In this document: in pieces, positions 45,261-55,911 of the stretch | How the letters are laid out: every line of letters starts with the position of its first letter | Numbering within the stretch: the stretch's first letter is position 1 | Assembly: GCA_018136815.1 (NCBI GenBank) | Contig: CM030945.1 | Location: 346,605 to 410,604, forward strand | Length of the DNA stretch: 64,000 nucleotides | Direction: 5' to 3' | Source: Isochrysis galbana | Taxonomy: Eukaryota > Haptophyta > Isochrysidales > Isochrysidaceae | Notes under the pieces: model-generated | Databases searched by the model: none | Told to the model about the DNA's origin: nothing | What the model saw: the letters and a program-made list of their open reading frames with translations, nothing else | Made by a program: the position numbers and the translations under genes

Positions 45261-45945
45261 TCTCTCCCTTAGGCACATCGCACTCCTTTCGTCTTATTTG
45301 GTAGGTCTCTTGGAATCCTGCGTAGCAAGATTGCCCCTCGATTCCGTTATGGTGCGATTCCCGTTCCAGACAAGATCGCCGACAGATCGCCCTTTGATCG
45401 TCGTCCGTTGTTGTCTGATCGGAGTGTTTGGGTTTGATTTCAGTCGAGTTATGTGAGAAAGTCGTGGGGCGAGAGTCGGGGTGTTTTCCTGGGTGTCGTT
45501 GTCCGTCGTCCTGTCGTCAGTCGTCATCCGTCGTCGCTCTCGCTCTCGTCGCTCTCGCTCTCGTAACACTCAGACCTTACAATCCCTCCTCACCTCGCCA
45601 GCCCCTGCCACCACAGCCCTCCTCACACTCACCCTCGCCTTTCGCCGCTCGTTCCATGTCGCTTTCGCCGCCGTCCTCGCCCTCGCTCAAGCCCGCCTGC
45701 CCGCCTTCCTCTGCTGACGGGCTTCAGCCCGTCAGCACCTCTGAAGTCGTCTCCTCCGCCGCGCCTGCCGCCGGCATGCATCCTTCCTCATTGCCCTCAG
45801 GCCCTATGGGCCAGCCCAATTCGTCATCCTGGCCGCGCAGACCCTCGCCAGAGCGGCCACAGGCCGCGTGCGAGGCCACTGGCGAGGCCAGCGACCATCG
45901 CTGCGGCCGCCATCGCGCGCCGCCGCAGGAGAAAAAGATCAAATA
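45261..45945 (+). mobile_element. Leader and gag N-terminal piece of a second, truncated Ty3 copy
   Basis: 45261-45435 is leader shared with 12453-12615. From about 45655 a frame reads MSLSPPSSPSLKPACPPSSA and later SSLPSGPMGQPNSS, matching (minus strand) 11030-11200. The reading ends near 45945 and the sequence becomes AT-rich and unrelated, so the element is cut off inside gag. 45560-45590 has CTCTCGCTCTCGT repeats. Confidence 0.7.
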
Positions 45946-46900
45946 GATTATAGTTTTGCCAAATTATAACCATAGTAATTCTAATTTTAGGCTTCATTTC
46001 ACCAGTCCAAGACACATATGAGCACAGTACATGACCACCAGCATGCCCAAATGACAATATTTCGGTAGCCAACCAGTCTTACCATATGAGGCTGTCGAAC
46101 CATCGAGCGAAAAGGAGGGGTTGTCCCTCGAAATCGAACGTGAGACGCTCGAAAACACGAGGCTGTCCGTCAATTCAGCACGTCAACGCGAAAACAAAAC
46201 TTCTTTTGGTGCTCCATGTTGGGATGTTGTGCTATAGAAACGGGCGAACTATTGACTGGCCCGTGCTTGGCGGGCACGACCTGTGTGTCTCCGAACGTGA
46301 ATGGCCTTGGAGGCCATCTGTGTGTCCCAAAAATTCTAAAAGTTGGCTCGTGATGAGCGCAAAGCAGCCAGTGTCCAATCGTGATTCACGACACGATTGC
46401 CCACAGAAATCGATCGCAACCATCACGCCTGAAGCTTTCAGGCCGGTGCTTGGCTAGATTACATGTTGAATCTACTAGTAGCCAAAATAAAACAACTGAG
46501 CGTTAGTACCACTACTCCCACTAGCCCGGTACTATCACGACACCCCTCAGCGCACTTGCCCGCACGCCTTGAAGTGATGGCACAGACACATACACATATG
46601 CATCCCTTCAAATCTCCCCCCTCGCGAACCCCCGGCTCCCATTATAACTCCCCAGGCGCCTTGCCCAGCGCATGAGTGTGAGTGCCATTACTTGTTCCTA
46701 GACTATTAATAATCGCAATGACAAAAACAACGTTGGCAATGACAATGTAGGCTGTTTGTGGTCTCCGGCTGGGGTTTATGACCTCCGGCTGAGGCTCGTT
46801 CGTCGAGGCGGAGAGGCGGAGAGACGGAGGCCCCTGACCTAGGCCTAACTTTGTATGATCAGGATCCGGTCGTTTGCCACTTCATTTGGGCAAGCCATGG
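45946..46900. other. Intergenic with dispersed repeat copy C
   Basis: 46494-46572 is copy C of the 79-nt repeat. TCCGTCAATTC occurs at 46167, like the TTCCGTCAA words elsewhere. 46745-46815 has GGCTGAGGC and GGCGGAGAGGCGGAGAGACGG runs. No gene seen. Confidence 0.5.
46494..46572 (+). repeat. 79-nt dispersed repeat, copy C
   Basis: Three substitutions relative to copy B at 32146-32224 (T/C at three sites). Same strand and a similar TACTAGTAG...AAAATAAAA lead-in. Confidence 0.85.
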
Positions 46901-46929
46901 GACGAAATCGTTAGCCACGCAACGCGAGT

Positions 46930-47968
46930 GATAGGGCAATCACAGGAGCGCCCGCCCCCCGACGCAAAGGAGAAAAAGACACCCGACGACAAAGCCCCGC
47001 CTCAAGAGTTGGAGACCGGGCTATAGAACAAAGAAATCAGGGTCTCCGAGGACGAAAAATACATCAGCAAATTAAACAACATCTGGCTACATACGGATAC
47101 CGACTACTTGGGAGAGATAGCCGGCACCGGAAACGTAGCAAATGCGGGAGAGATCCAATACTACCACCCGCTAGCCAGATGGGAGGGCGGATTTAAAGGC
47201 CCAAGATATATGGAGTACCCTTTGGCGGACGAATACGCCATACTAAAAGGAAAAGTCGCGTTAGACGCAATAACAGTCGCAGATCTCACCAAGGCCGCTC
47301 TTAAAGCGACACGAAGCAACGCCCCGCAAGCGGCGAGAACAGCATGGGAAAAGCGACTGAATGTCACCAAGGAAGAATGGAAGCATATAGCAAGGCTATA
47401 TACAATGCCACTGTTAAAACACACGGATAAACACCTCCACTTCAAACATATCACACATAGGCGAATCGGTACCAGAAACAGATTCGCAGACAGTCAGACA
47501 GATGTGTGTAGACTGTGTCGCCGACACCCGGAAAACTCGTGCCACCTAGCGTGGTGTCCCGCGACAAAGAAAGTATTCGAGACCATAGACGCCCTCAACA
47601 ACTACACTCCCTCTCCCGGGAGATCACGCACACAAAAAACGAAAGACAGACTATTCGCATACCCCGGTACGAACACACCCGAAAGTCTAAAAGCGTTATA
47701 CATGATAGCGTGGAAATACATAATAAGAGACTTCTATAGAGTCGCATTCGAGTCATATGAATACCACTACATCCCAGTCTTGGAGTCTACGCTGGTGAGG
47801 TTTGCCACACTGGTTAGGGGCCGCACCCCGCCACAGCAGCACTGCTTGATGCGCACATGTAAAGCCGCCCAGGGGAGGAAGCCCAAACTTAAGAGAACGC
47901 TGGCACTTAGTGCCCCGGTATTCATTGAAAACGAAAAGGGTAGGCTACAAATGACAAATGAGCGATAA
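46930..47968 (+). mobile_element. LINE-like 3' fragment with CxxC...HxxxC domain
   Basis: The main frame is 47108-47968 (286 codons); it is open further back to a TAG near 47023, before which a similar frame runs from about 46930. EWKHIARLYTMPLLKHTDKH matches the minus-strand fragment at position 1. Then come RIGTRNRF, CRLCRRHPENSCHLAWCPATKKVF (zinc-ribbon-like, as in domains after LINE reverse transcriptases) and LKALYMIAWKYIIRDFYRVAF. Codon use is AT/AGA-rich, unlike resident genes, which fits a recent foreign or mobile origin. No reverse transcriptase palm is present, as expected for a 5'-truncated copy. Confidence 0.6.
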
Positions 47969-48632
47969 CACTAGCCTTGTAGCGGCAGCGCTTGGTCTCG
48001 CTGAAAGGCTCGCGTAGCGAGAAGCAAGGAGAGACAACCTACATTGATTGACCAACCAAAGGTGCGAACGATCAGCAGAGCTCACCCACGGCAAACATGG
48101 ACACACGCGGACACAAAAGAACCGAAAATAGCACTGCAAGAAACAGGTCACCCAGCAGCACAGGAGGAAGATGAGAACGCGCAGCTGAGGACAGGTGCAC
48201 CCCGCTCCGCTCAGACCCCCACATGACCCGAGCCCCTAAGTAGAGCACGAGGGGAGTTGCCGCAAGGCGGGGAATGAGGGTGAGGAAGGGAAAGGGGCGT
48301 GGCTACGAGGGAATGTTTCAGGGCCACGTGTGAGGCGAGAAATTTAAAAGGTTTTTTTTTGATATTGTTATGGACTGCGCGAACCTCAGGTTCACCAACC
48401 TCCGGCTCTCGCGGGGCGCTAGGCAGTCGCACATCACATACATACATGCAAGCACCCCGAGAGGTGGCCGGGGTGGGTAATAGGACCAGTCTATCTCTTG
48501 TCGGTTGACGTTTGAGGCGTGTTGTGTTAGCGAGTCGTGCGTAGTATTGGCGGCTAGATGAGATGCCGCATCGCTCACCTTCTCCCTCCCCACATCAGTC
48601 TCTTGATTGAAGGAAAGCTGTGAGTAGCAAGA
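47969..48632. other. Intergenic, no gene
   Basis: Trailing sequence of the LINE-like fragment probably ends before about 48240. A T-run at 48352-48360. Mixed sequence up to the FAM228-like stop codon. Confidence 0.4.
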
Positions 48633-49532
48633 TCACATGGTAGTGGGGTAGGTGGGAGTGTGGCCGTAGTCATCAAAAAGCCCATGCAGCGAAGGCCTTG
48701 ACGCAGGGTTGGAGGCGAATACCATATCCGACCGCTTGCGTGGACTGAAGTCTCGGCAAGGCGTCGCGTCTAGTTTACCCCATTGAGTGACATTGAGCAT
48801 TGGGCGCACGGACGGCGATTCCGCTTTACGCCTCGAAAACGTAAGAGCACTCCGTGGCGAAATCATCGCCTCTGGTTTGAGCGGATCCACGATGGACGAA
48901 GAAGAATACTTGATGACCATATCGCGGACGGCAAGGGGGTCATATTCCGACGGGATGATGATGTCGCGAAACATACCTCGCGGCTTTTGATTAGATGTGC
49001 TGAGGTATGTTTCCATGAGTTCGTTTCGCCGTTTGTTCAGCTCACGAGAGGAGAGCTGCGCGAGTTGCGCGTTCACCTGGCCTTGGATCACGCTATACAC
49101 CTTCTCATGCCACTCGCGATGAAGCTGCTGCTTGCCCTGGCATCTGGCGATATCATGTACCTCAAAGTACGTGTCAAGATCACGAACAAACTCCTTGTGC
49201 TCTGTGTCGGTGCGCCGCAGCATCTCATCCAACTCCTCTTCTTCCCGCGTATAAGCCTCAGCTAGATGGCGTCTTGCTCTCTCGACGTGAAATTTTAGCG
49301 CGTCCCCATTGATTCGCTCTGGCAGAATCGGGGGGAGGGCCAAAGCGCTGCCTTTCTTAGCCTCTTCTGCCACTGCTTTCCGCTTTGGCGTACGGGCGAC
49401 CTGCTTCGGCTGATCATGCAAGAACTTCAGGTCGCGCTTGTACACAGGAACTTCAGAAGTGACCTCGATCATGTTCAGCGCCCCCGAGGTGGCGGTCTGC
49501 GCGCTGGAACCGTGCTCTGTGGCCGCCGCCAC
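48633..49532 (-). CDS. FAM228-like protein, probable ciliary/flagellar role
   Basis: A 299-codon, single-exon frame. The middle follows the FAM228 pattern: an acidic/basic helix (EEEELDEMLRRTD), VRDLDTYFEVHD, KQQLHREWHEKVYSVIQ, ELNKRRNELMETYLSTSNQK, then FRDIIIPSEYDPLAV, where the family has an N-K-x-F...EYDP block. The C-terminal third (SPRSALTFSRRKAESPS, WGKLDATP) is less conserved. FAM228 proteins are poorly characterised; their distribution follows cilia, which suits the neighbouring ciliary genes, but no function is shown here. It is divergent from the dioxygenase, with starts 144-268 nt apart. Family call by remembered pattern, so moderate certainty. Confidence 0.65.
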   Translation of the reverse strand: MAAATEHGSSAQTATSGALNMIEVTSEVPVYKRDLKFLHDQPKQVARTPKRKAVAEEAKKGSALALPPILPERINGDALKFHVERARRHLAEAYTREEEELDEMLRRTDTEHKEFVRDLDTYFEVHDIARCQGKQQLHREWHEKVYSVIQGQVNAQLAQLSSRELNKRRNELMETYLSTSNQKPRGMFRDIIIPSEYDPLAVRDMVIKYSSSSIVDPLKPEAMISPRSALTFSRRKAESPSVRPMLNVTQWGKLDATPCRDFSPRKRSDMVFASNPASRPSLHGLFDDYGHTPTYPTTM

Positions 49533-49799
49533 CGCCAGCGGCTCTCCGCACTCACCTGGGCCGGCAGACCCAGGGCGTCGGCGCTGGGGGCGCCGAGAAA
49601 CGTTTCACAGAAACGGACTTTCCATCCTCCTTGGCCTTTGGCCCTAGAGTACGGCTGACCTAAAAATATATCTCGATGAGAGTATATTTGGACACTGACC
49701 GTTTGTCGCGGCTCGCGGCACTGCTCTCCGTGGCCGCCGAGCCATACCTCGGGCAGTCGCACCCACCCGCTTGGGCCTCGCTGCCCAGGGCTTCAGTGC
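49533..49799. promoter_or_regulatory. Shared divergent promoter region
   Basis: The FAM228-like gene starts at 49532 leftward and the dioxygenase at 49800 (or an upstream exon starting ATG 49676) rightward, so both promoters must lie within about 270 nt. TAAAAATATATC at 49660-49671 is the only A/T-rich TATA-like word. Confidence 0.4.
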
Positions 49800-51011
49800 A
49801 TGCTCGAGTGGGATCATCTGCCTCGCTCGCCGAAGGATCTGCCCGTGGCATCGCCAGGGAGGAGGCAGGATGCCAGTGTGAGAGGCCTGAAGGAGGCCTT
49901 GTCTGCACACTCGGCGGAAATCCGCACGGTTCTAGCGGAGGCCGGAGTGCTTTTGCTCCGAGGCTGGGCTGTGCGCAGCGAACAGGACTTTCAACTCGCA
50001 ATGTTGGCGCTTGGATGGCCTCCTCTTTCCGATTACTTTCCGAGGGAGGCCGGCCGCCGGCCGCTCGGCCAGCCGGGCTGTGAGTACGTTTGGCCAACAA
50101 ATTCACTCCGACAGACTGGCGCCTACCTCTCCTCCGAGGTCCTGCCGCACACTGAGAATTACTATGCTGTGCAAATGCCAAGATATGTGTGCTTTTGGTG
50201 TCACAGGCCGGCATGGTTTGGTGGGGATACATGCTTGATCGATAGCGCTTCTGTCTTTGATGATCTGCCCAAGGCATTGCAGCACAAGTTGTCCCGGAGT
50301 GCCTTCCGCATCCGGCGCGTCGTTTCGCGAGAAGATCTAAAGGCCCTGTATGGCATACATGGACCCGCATCGCTCCAACGGCTTCGTGAAGAATATGCGC
50401 AGAGGGGCGTGCGCTTGCAACCACACCCTGCTGACACAGATGCCTATGAGCTTGTAGAGTTTCAGAAGCCTTCAGTATTGCAATCCTCCTCAGGGACTGG
50501 ACGTCGCCAGACTTCGATCTGCTTTAATTTTGGTGAGTGTGGTGTGGCGGCTCGGGAAGCTCTTCTCGCAGGTCTTAAGCGCCGAGGATTTTTCAATGGA
50601 CCAAAGTGGGCAATCCATCGATCATTGTGGTTGGCAGCTCGACGTTGGCCCGTCTTCCGCTCGTTCCTAGGACACTTGGATGCCATCTGGTTGTTCTTGC
50701 TAGACGCGTCGCAAGCTTTTCGGCGATGGCGTCATCCACCGCCGCACTCCTGCGTAAAACAGACGCTGGGTGACTCTCTCAACAGAAAGCAGCAAGAGCG
50801 CCTCGGCAGCGCACTGGCATCCCACACGTATGCCTTTCATTGGCGACGCGGCGACATTCTTTTACTAGACAACACCCGAACTTTACATGACGGGCTGCCC
50901 GGATTTGGTCTGCGACGGCTTCGAGTGATCCTGCTGGGAGAGTTGAAGCTGCCGCAATCTCTTCATCGGCTGCATTGTGGCGTGTTTGCTATTGACGATG
51001 AAACGCATTGA
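49800..51011 (+). CDS. TauD/TfdA-type Fe(II)/2-oxoglutarate dioxygenase
   Basis: A 403-codon frame. The iron-binding triad is visible: His117 and Glu119 in VLPHTENYY, distal His363 in NTRTLHDGLPGFG, and the 2-oxoglutarate-binding Arg375 twelve residues later (RLRVILLG). The early GVLLLRGW and GGDTCLIDS strands fit the TauD fold. Such enzymes hydroxylate or cleave small substrates with O2 and 2-oxoglutarate; the substrate here is unknown. Residues about 185-310 are longer than in bacterial TauD and include WAIHRSLWLAARRWP. The N-terminus is uncertain: another frame starting at 49676 (MRVYLDTDRLSRLAALLSVA) could be joined by a splice before residue 30. No other introns needed. Confidence 0.85.
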   Translation: MLEWDHLPRSPKDLPVASPGRRQDASVRGLKEALSAHSAEIRTVLAEAGVLLLRGWAVRSEQDFQLAMLALGWPPLSDYFPREAGRRPLGQPGCEYVWPTNSLRQTGAYLSSEVLPHTENYYAVQMPRYVCFWCHRPAWFGGDTCLIDSASVFDDLPKALQHKLSRSAFRIRRVVSREDLKALYGIHGPASLQRLREEYAQRGVRLQPHPADTDAYELVEFQKPSVLQSSSGTGRRQTSICFNFGECGVAAREALLAGLKRRGFFNGPKWAIHRSLWLAARRWPVFRSFLGHLDAIWLFLLDASQAFRRWRHPPPHSCVKQTLGDSLNRKQQERLGSALASHTYAFHWRRGDILLLDNTRTLHDGLPGFGLRRLRVILLGELKLPQSLHRLHCGVFAIDDETH

Positions 51012-52660
51012 GCCGTTGTGAGAACCAACAGCGGTGTCATATACGGCCGAAACTGGCCTTGAATTTGATCGACTAGCAACCCATGTGCTGACGATCTTGG
51101 TGGCGACGTGTGGTTGATGACGGTCATTTATTGAATCTCATCATGCTGCTTTTCGACTGAGGGTGGCACGTACCGATGTAGTCATGCTGCGCTGCTTGCT
51201 GTCCGGCCATAACGTAGTAACACGAAATGAATTCGGTCGTAATCGCGAGTACTGATCGCTGCTAGTAGGTGTGCTGAGGGCGTTGTGCAATTCAGTCGCC
51301 TACCTCCCTCTTTTTTGGCGATCTCGCTAACACATCTTGCTAATGCCGCTTGCTCGAGCAGAGAACTTGTGTGTCACACTATCTCGCCGGATGCGCAAGT
51401 AAGGAATAGGAGCGGGTGTGGGAGACACGCACAAGAGAAAGAAGATGAACGATGGGGGGGGGGAGCAGATCCGGGTGAGGCCTTCTGCCCCATTGGCGGG
51501 TCCGGCGCGTGCATCGCAAGCGTGGCGCTGGAGACAACAAAAAAGATAGCAAAATAGTCCACAGCCAACATTTGCACGTACGCTCAACTGCCGTGTCACA
51601 GCTGACCTCCGTTCAACACGCACGCGCCAACCGACGCACAGACAGACCACATGTTGCGGGTAGGGGGGGTTGCCCGTTCCCCCTCGCACGTCCCCGTTCA
51701 TTAGGTCCCCTTCGCGTGACCCCCTCCTCGCCGCCTCGCCCCGGTTCCCCCTCTTTGCATCGCGTTCCTTCTCCCGCCATCGGTTCCTTTCCCCCCCCGT
51801 CCCCCTTTCGTTCTTTGTTGTCACGCTCCGACCCCCTTTTCCCGCGTCGGCCCACTGGGCCCGCCCCCTCTCTCTCTCCCCTTCCCCGTTCTCTCCCCGA
51901 GTGCCTCCTTGAGTTTCCGGCCCCGTTTCATCCCTCTCTCTTCCCGCGTCTTTTCCCTTCCCGGTGTTTACTTTTCCCGTGAGTGTCCCCCCCCCCTTTG
52001 TTCTTTCGTCTCGCGATCAGCGCCACCGCTCGGGCGCTCCTGTCCCCTTCTCGTCTGCCTGTGCTCTCCGTGCTCGTCACGCCCGTCCTCATGCTGCCCG
52101 AGGCCGAACCCTCGGTCTCGCCCTCGGCCGCACGTGCCCTCCCCGATCGTGTCTCTCCGTCTCCTGTGCCCCCTCCCATTTGTACCTCACATGTTAATGT
52201 CATGCACAGCCCTTCCACACCAACATGCACAGCAGCCACAGCCCCTCTCCACTCATCACACACACACCACATCCACCACACACCTCCGGTGGGTGTCAAC
52301 GCTCGCGCGGCACCAGCGTGCCCCATCGCTCCTCTCCGCCACCCCAACACTCGGGGCAGGCACTCGCGGCGTCAAGCGCGTACGGGAACGCCTCCCTGCC
52401 CGGCACAGAGGGAGAGACCCAGCGCAGGCGTGGCAGCTCCGACAGCTGCGGCACGCACGCGATCTCCCCTTGGAGATCGGTGTAGGTTCGCTCCTTGGTC
52501 GAGTGTGCAGCGCATCGGCATCGGCCAAGTATAGGCCCATACATGCGCGAGCAACGTTTCAAGCGCTGAGGTCCTGTTTCTTTAGCTTGAGTGCACGTTT
52601 GGAGTGCGCGGGTAAGGTGTTTAAGGTGCGCGCTCGGCGAGGGTCTGGCCAGAGTGATGT
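51012..52660. other. Pyrimidine-rich intergenic DNA
   Basis: 51660-52010 is C/T-rich on the plus strand and 52240-52290 is CA-rich. Long frames (such as 51909-52784) are Ser/Pro/Arg compositional readings. 52461-52495 contains GATCTCC-CCTT-GGAGATC followed by GGTGTAGGTTCGCT, shared with 59552-59585 in the LTR-like region. Confidence 0.5.
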
Positions 52661-52674
52661 CAGCTCAGCCCCTG

Positions 52675-52785
52675 TCAGCAGGCAGGGGCTGAGGTTGAGT
52701 GTGCAGGCCCACCCAGGGGGTGTCTGCGATGGAGGAAGGGGGGCACGGGCCCCCCATGACCCTATCAGTTTTACTGATAGTTGAT
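52675..52785. repeat. Hairpin module, copy 4 (three stem-loops)
   Basis: CAGCCCCTG...CAGGGGCTG (perfect 9-bp arms, about 52667-52692), then GGGGGGC...GCCCCCC followed by ATG (about 52738-52758), then CTATCAG-TTTTA-CTGATAG (52763-52781, perfect 7-bp arms). Same order as 12925-13060. Confidence 0.6.
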
Positions 52786-52798
52786 TAGTCTGAACACC

Positions 52799-53020
52799 AG
52801 CGACAAGGGTGGGCTGACCACCGCCGTGCTCTTGTTGGAGCGCGGCGAAGGTCGGCCTGTCACGGTGGGTCGGTCGCCATTGCTACGCTCCCACTTCGGA
52901 TTGCGAGGGGGGGAAGGCGGGGGGAAATCTTCGCCCCCTCTCATGAGAAAAATATTCTGATTCTGACCCTCAGATGTATCGCCTTTTTTTTTTCAACCCA
53001 ATATCCTCCACCTCTATTTC
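52799..53020. repeat. Diverged dispersed repeat, paired with 1575-1960
   Basis: The same order of shared words as listed for 1575-1960, following a hairpin in both cases. Ends in a T-run and CCTCCACCTCTA, also seen near 1945. Confidence 0.5.
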
Positions 53021-53024
53021 CATT

Positions 53025-53184
53025 AAAAAGCCCCTGTTTGACCGCCCTATCATTCAAAATCAATCAACTAGATATTATACATTCTCGATCATTTAATAGA
53101 CAAAAAGCCCCTGTTTGACCGCCCTATCATTCAAAATCAAAATCAATCAACTAGATATTATACATTCTCGATCATTTAATAGAC
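53025..53184. repeat. Tandem duplication (77 and 83 nt units)
   Basis: Units 53025-53101 and 53102-53184 are identical except that unit 2 has an extra AAAATC. Each has TGTTTGACCGCCCTATCA, also present inverted at 38953. The near identity indicates a recent duplication. Confidence 0.97.
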
Positions 53185-54273
53185 AACCTGCAAAAGCTCG
53201 CTTTCAGAGGTGTACTTAGAACAAGTAAGGGAGCATGCTGCGTGGTGCCAAAAACGCGGGCTAACAACGATCGCTCATCCCATCACACGTCACACGATGT
53301 GCGATGCCTTCGCGGTGGCTGACTCGAACAGCTCAAGCACGAACGACGGGAGCTCAGCCCACAGCGAGTCATAGTGCCAACGTTACTCCGACTATCCCTA
53401 CGAATCGCGCGGTGATGATTACCGTTCCACCACTGCATCCATCCATCATCACCGAAAAAACATGAGTGATGACGGAGATTGCGAAAAACATGAGTGATTC
53501 ATCATCAGCTTGTGAAGAACCCTCCGGTGGGCGTTCGCTTGCCGAGCCCAGTGAACAAATTATCAACACCTGGCATATTCACATACACTTCATATGGTCT
53601 TGGACGTGCTGACGTGGGCTCCTCAACCATCGAGTGCTGACTCCTGCGCATTCAAATCTGGACGGGTCAGCTTTCCATGTGGCAGTAGTTGTACCTGCGC
53701 AGTGAAACGGCATGCAGGCACATGCACTCACGCGTTGTCGTTCGGTGGTATCTCGCCACGTGCAAGATAAAGTTTTGCTGTCAGTTCCCGATTACGCTGC
53801 AACTCCACAGCGATTTGAGCTCCAATGGACATCTCTGGCATAGGCTTTGTCTCCGATACTACGGATTCTGCCTTTTCCTGGAGGGCGAGGCGAAGGCTGG
53901 CGTTGATTCGACGAGTCGCTCAATGCAACAGGCACGTTGTCACAAGGAACCGCGCGGCCACGGCGCGCAAGACACGAGCACGCACCGTCATGGATCGATC
54001 GGACTGCGGGGTGGATGCGTGGGCTGGCGCAACGGCTGCTGCTTGCCCGATCTGTCGTCCGCCTCCACTAGAGGCTTGAGGTTCTCAAAACGGCCCCATT
54101 TCTAGTGGGAAGATTAAAATTTGAGCCTTAGGCCTATTTATTACTATTATACTACCTACGGCTACACGGCTACGGGCTACGGCGCACTTAGTGATGCATG
54201 AATTGATTGAATACTCTTAGGAACAAAGCACAAGGCACAAGCAAGGCACGAGTCAGACCTCACATGTCATCAT
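53185..54273. other. Intergenic, no supported gene
   Basis: Contains a repeated ACATGAGTGAT word (53460 and 53488). The frame at 53689-54105 lacks family features. 54115-54185 is AT-rich with CTACGGCTACACGGCTACGGG. Confidence 0.4.
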
Positions 54274-55911
54274 TCACGTGTCACGTTGGTTGTACCGGAG
54301 CATCAATGCACACTGGAGCTGGTCGGACAACGAATTCATTTGCGCATCTCCAAACATGCACTTCAATAACGAAAACACTCGCTCACACGCCGCGGAATTG
54401 GGTGACAAAGCAAAGGCAATGCGGGCGGCTCGAGACCAAGCTGGTAGCAGGGAGTGGTTTGTTTGCCGTCCACCAGCAGCGCTGCGCGCGGTGAAGAACT
54501 CCTGCCACTGTCGGTGCGCCGAGATCGTGGCCGAGGCGGTGGCTGTGGCTGTGGAGGCGGATACTGTCGCCCTTACTTGGGCGCCAGCCCCATGCTCGCT
54601 ATCGCTGTCCTCCACCATGGCTTGGGCTCGTGAGCTAGGCATGGCCGCTCTCGCGCTCCAGTCTAGCCACGGGCCCACTTCGCACCAGCAATTCCCGCCC
54701 CCCCATCCGGTATTTCCCTCCCCCCCCTTGGTATTGTGTCCTGGTCTCTTAGACGGCCCAAATTTCGCGAAATTTCGAACGAAATACGTCCTCGAAAAAT
54801 GAGCCCAAATTTCGAAAAAAATTTCCGAAATCCTGGCCTGTCCCTAATGGCAGGGGAGGAGTGGAGAGAGGGGGGGGCTCGTGCCCCCCCATGGGTCAAC
54901 CAAGTATAAACTTAGTTGAGAGCGAATGTGGGAAAATCGTCCCCCGGAGAGGTAAGAAAACAAGAGCAACACAGGGATCTCATGGGAAGACGGGAAGGAA
55001 AAGATCCGCGGCCCGCCTTGGGTGCGGGCAGGCGGGGAGGAGGAAAGAGGAGAGACCGGGAGAGAGAGGGCTCGCGGGTGGGTAGGGAAGACGAGGTCTA
55101 AGCACAGACCATGTCGCATGGTATGCAGCGAGCGGAGAAAAGAATCGACCCTACCCGCAACAGGGCGAAACTCCCCTAACCGCAACAGCAGGCAAGACTG
55201 CAGCTAGAATAACAGCCATCATATAGCCTGCAGCTACATCATGCAGAGAGATGTCAGGACAAGGAGCGAGATGCAACATCCAGCGTGATCAAGCGCAGCT
55301 ATAGCCTCACATACTGCGTTGACAATGCATCATGTTTCTGATTCTTGTGGCCCAGCGTTGGCCAGGACGCTTGTTTGCGTGCCGTCGATCGTGAGCACCA
55401 TTCTTTCTAGGGTTGGCATCCCTCGATGCCCGCCAATTACCCAAGCCGAAAATGCCTTGAGACCAACTGGAGCTGACAGTGCCTTGCTATCCGACGCGCT
55501 CGCTGTCACGTTACACTCCAAATACCTCCTTTCAACACCGTCGAGTGTGAATTCTGCAAAAGGCTGGCTCGCCACGATGACCACCAGAAATTGTGATGAC
55601 CAGTCGATCACATGCCTTTTCAGTGGCACGTCGATTGGCCTCGTCTTGTGGGAGCTGCATTTCGAGTAGATCCGAGTGTTGATCCTCTCAGCAAAGGCAT
55701 CTAAGACAGCTTGCGACGTGATCAAGTGGCCTCCTGTGCGCCACGCGATCCGGCTAAAGGTGCATTGTCCTGGCTGGCCTCCGGGCCGACTTGGACGGTA
55801 CCCAACGATCGGGCGCATCTGCCCTCGGAACGTGGCTAGCACGCGCGGCTCTTGGGGCTTGCGCTCCTCTAGGCGGTGGACACGGGTGGCGGCATGCGTC
55901 TCCATCGGCAC
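54274..55911 (-). pseudogene. hAT-like transposase remnant, interrupted
   Basis: The minus-strand frame 54678-54274 ends with an hAT dimerisation-type segment: ARIAFALSPNSAACERVFSL then LLKCMFGDAQMNSLSDQLQ and LMLRYN. This is the strongest part. Upstream in the same strand and order, 55911-55330 reads KRHVIDWSSQFLVVIVASQP then FAEFTLDGVERRYLECNV, loosely like the hAT segment before the catalytic core; this second assignment is weak. Between them (about 54690-55320) lies unrelated sequence including a hairpin module, suggesting insertion. The catalytic core and zinc finger are not seen, so it is inactive. Confidence 0.5.
54868..54918. repeat. Hairpin module, copy 3
   Basis: GGGGGGGC-TCGT-GCCCCCC then CATGGGT, then an AT hairpin with arms CAACCAAGT and ACTTAGTTG, loop ATAA (54897-54918). 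Relative to 1446-1467, the inner C/G pair is flipped to G/C on both arms, so pairing is kept. Confidence 0.6.

Noticed and set aside
45299-45367. tRNA primer-binding site after the LTR (TGGTGCGATTCCCGTTCC or TGGTAGGTCTCTTGGAAT)
   Set aside because: The tRNA implied by either lacks the conserved C at position 61, and both are 39-90 nt past the LTR end.
51909-52784. 291-codon Ser/Arg/Pro frame
   Set aside because: Pyrimidine-rich DNA open in several frames; no conserved features, and it runs through a hairpin module.
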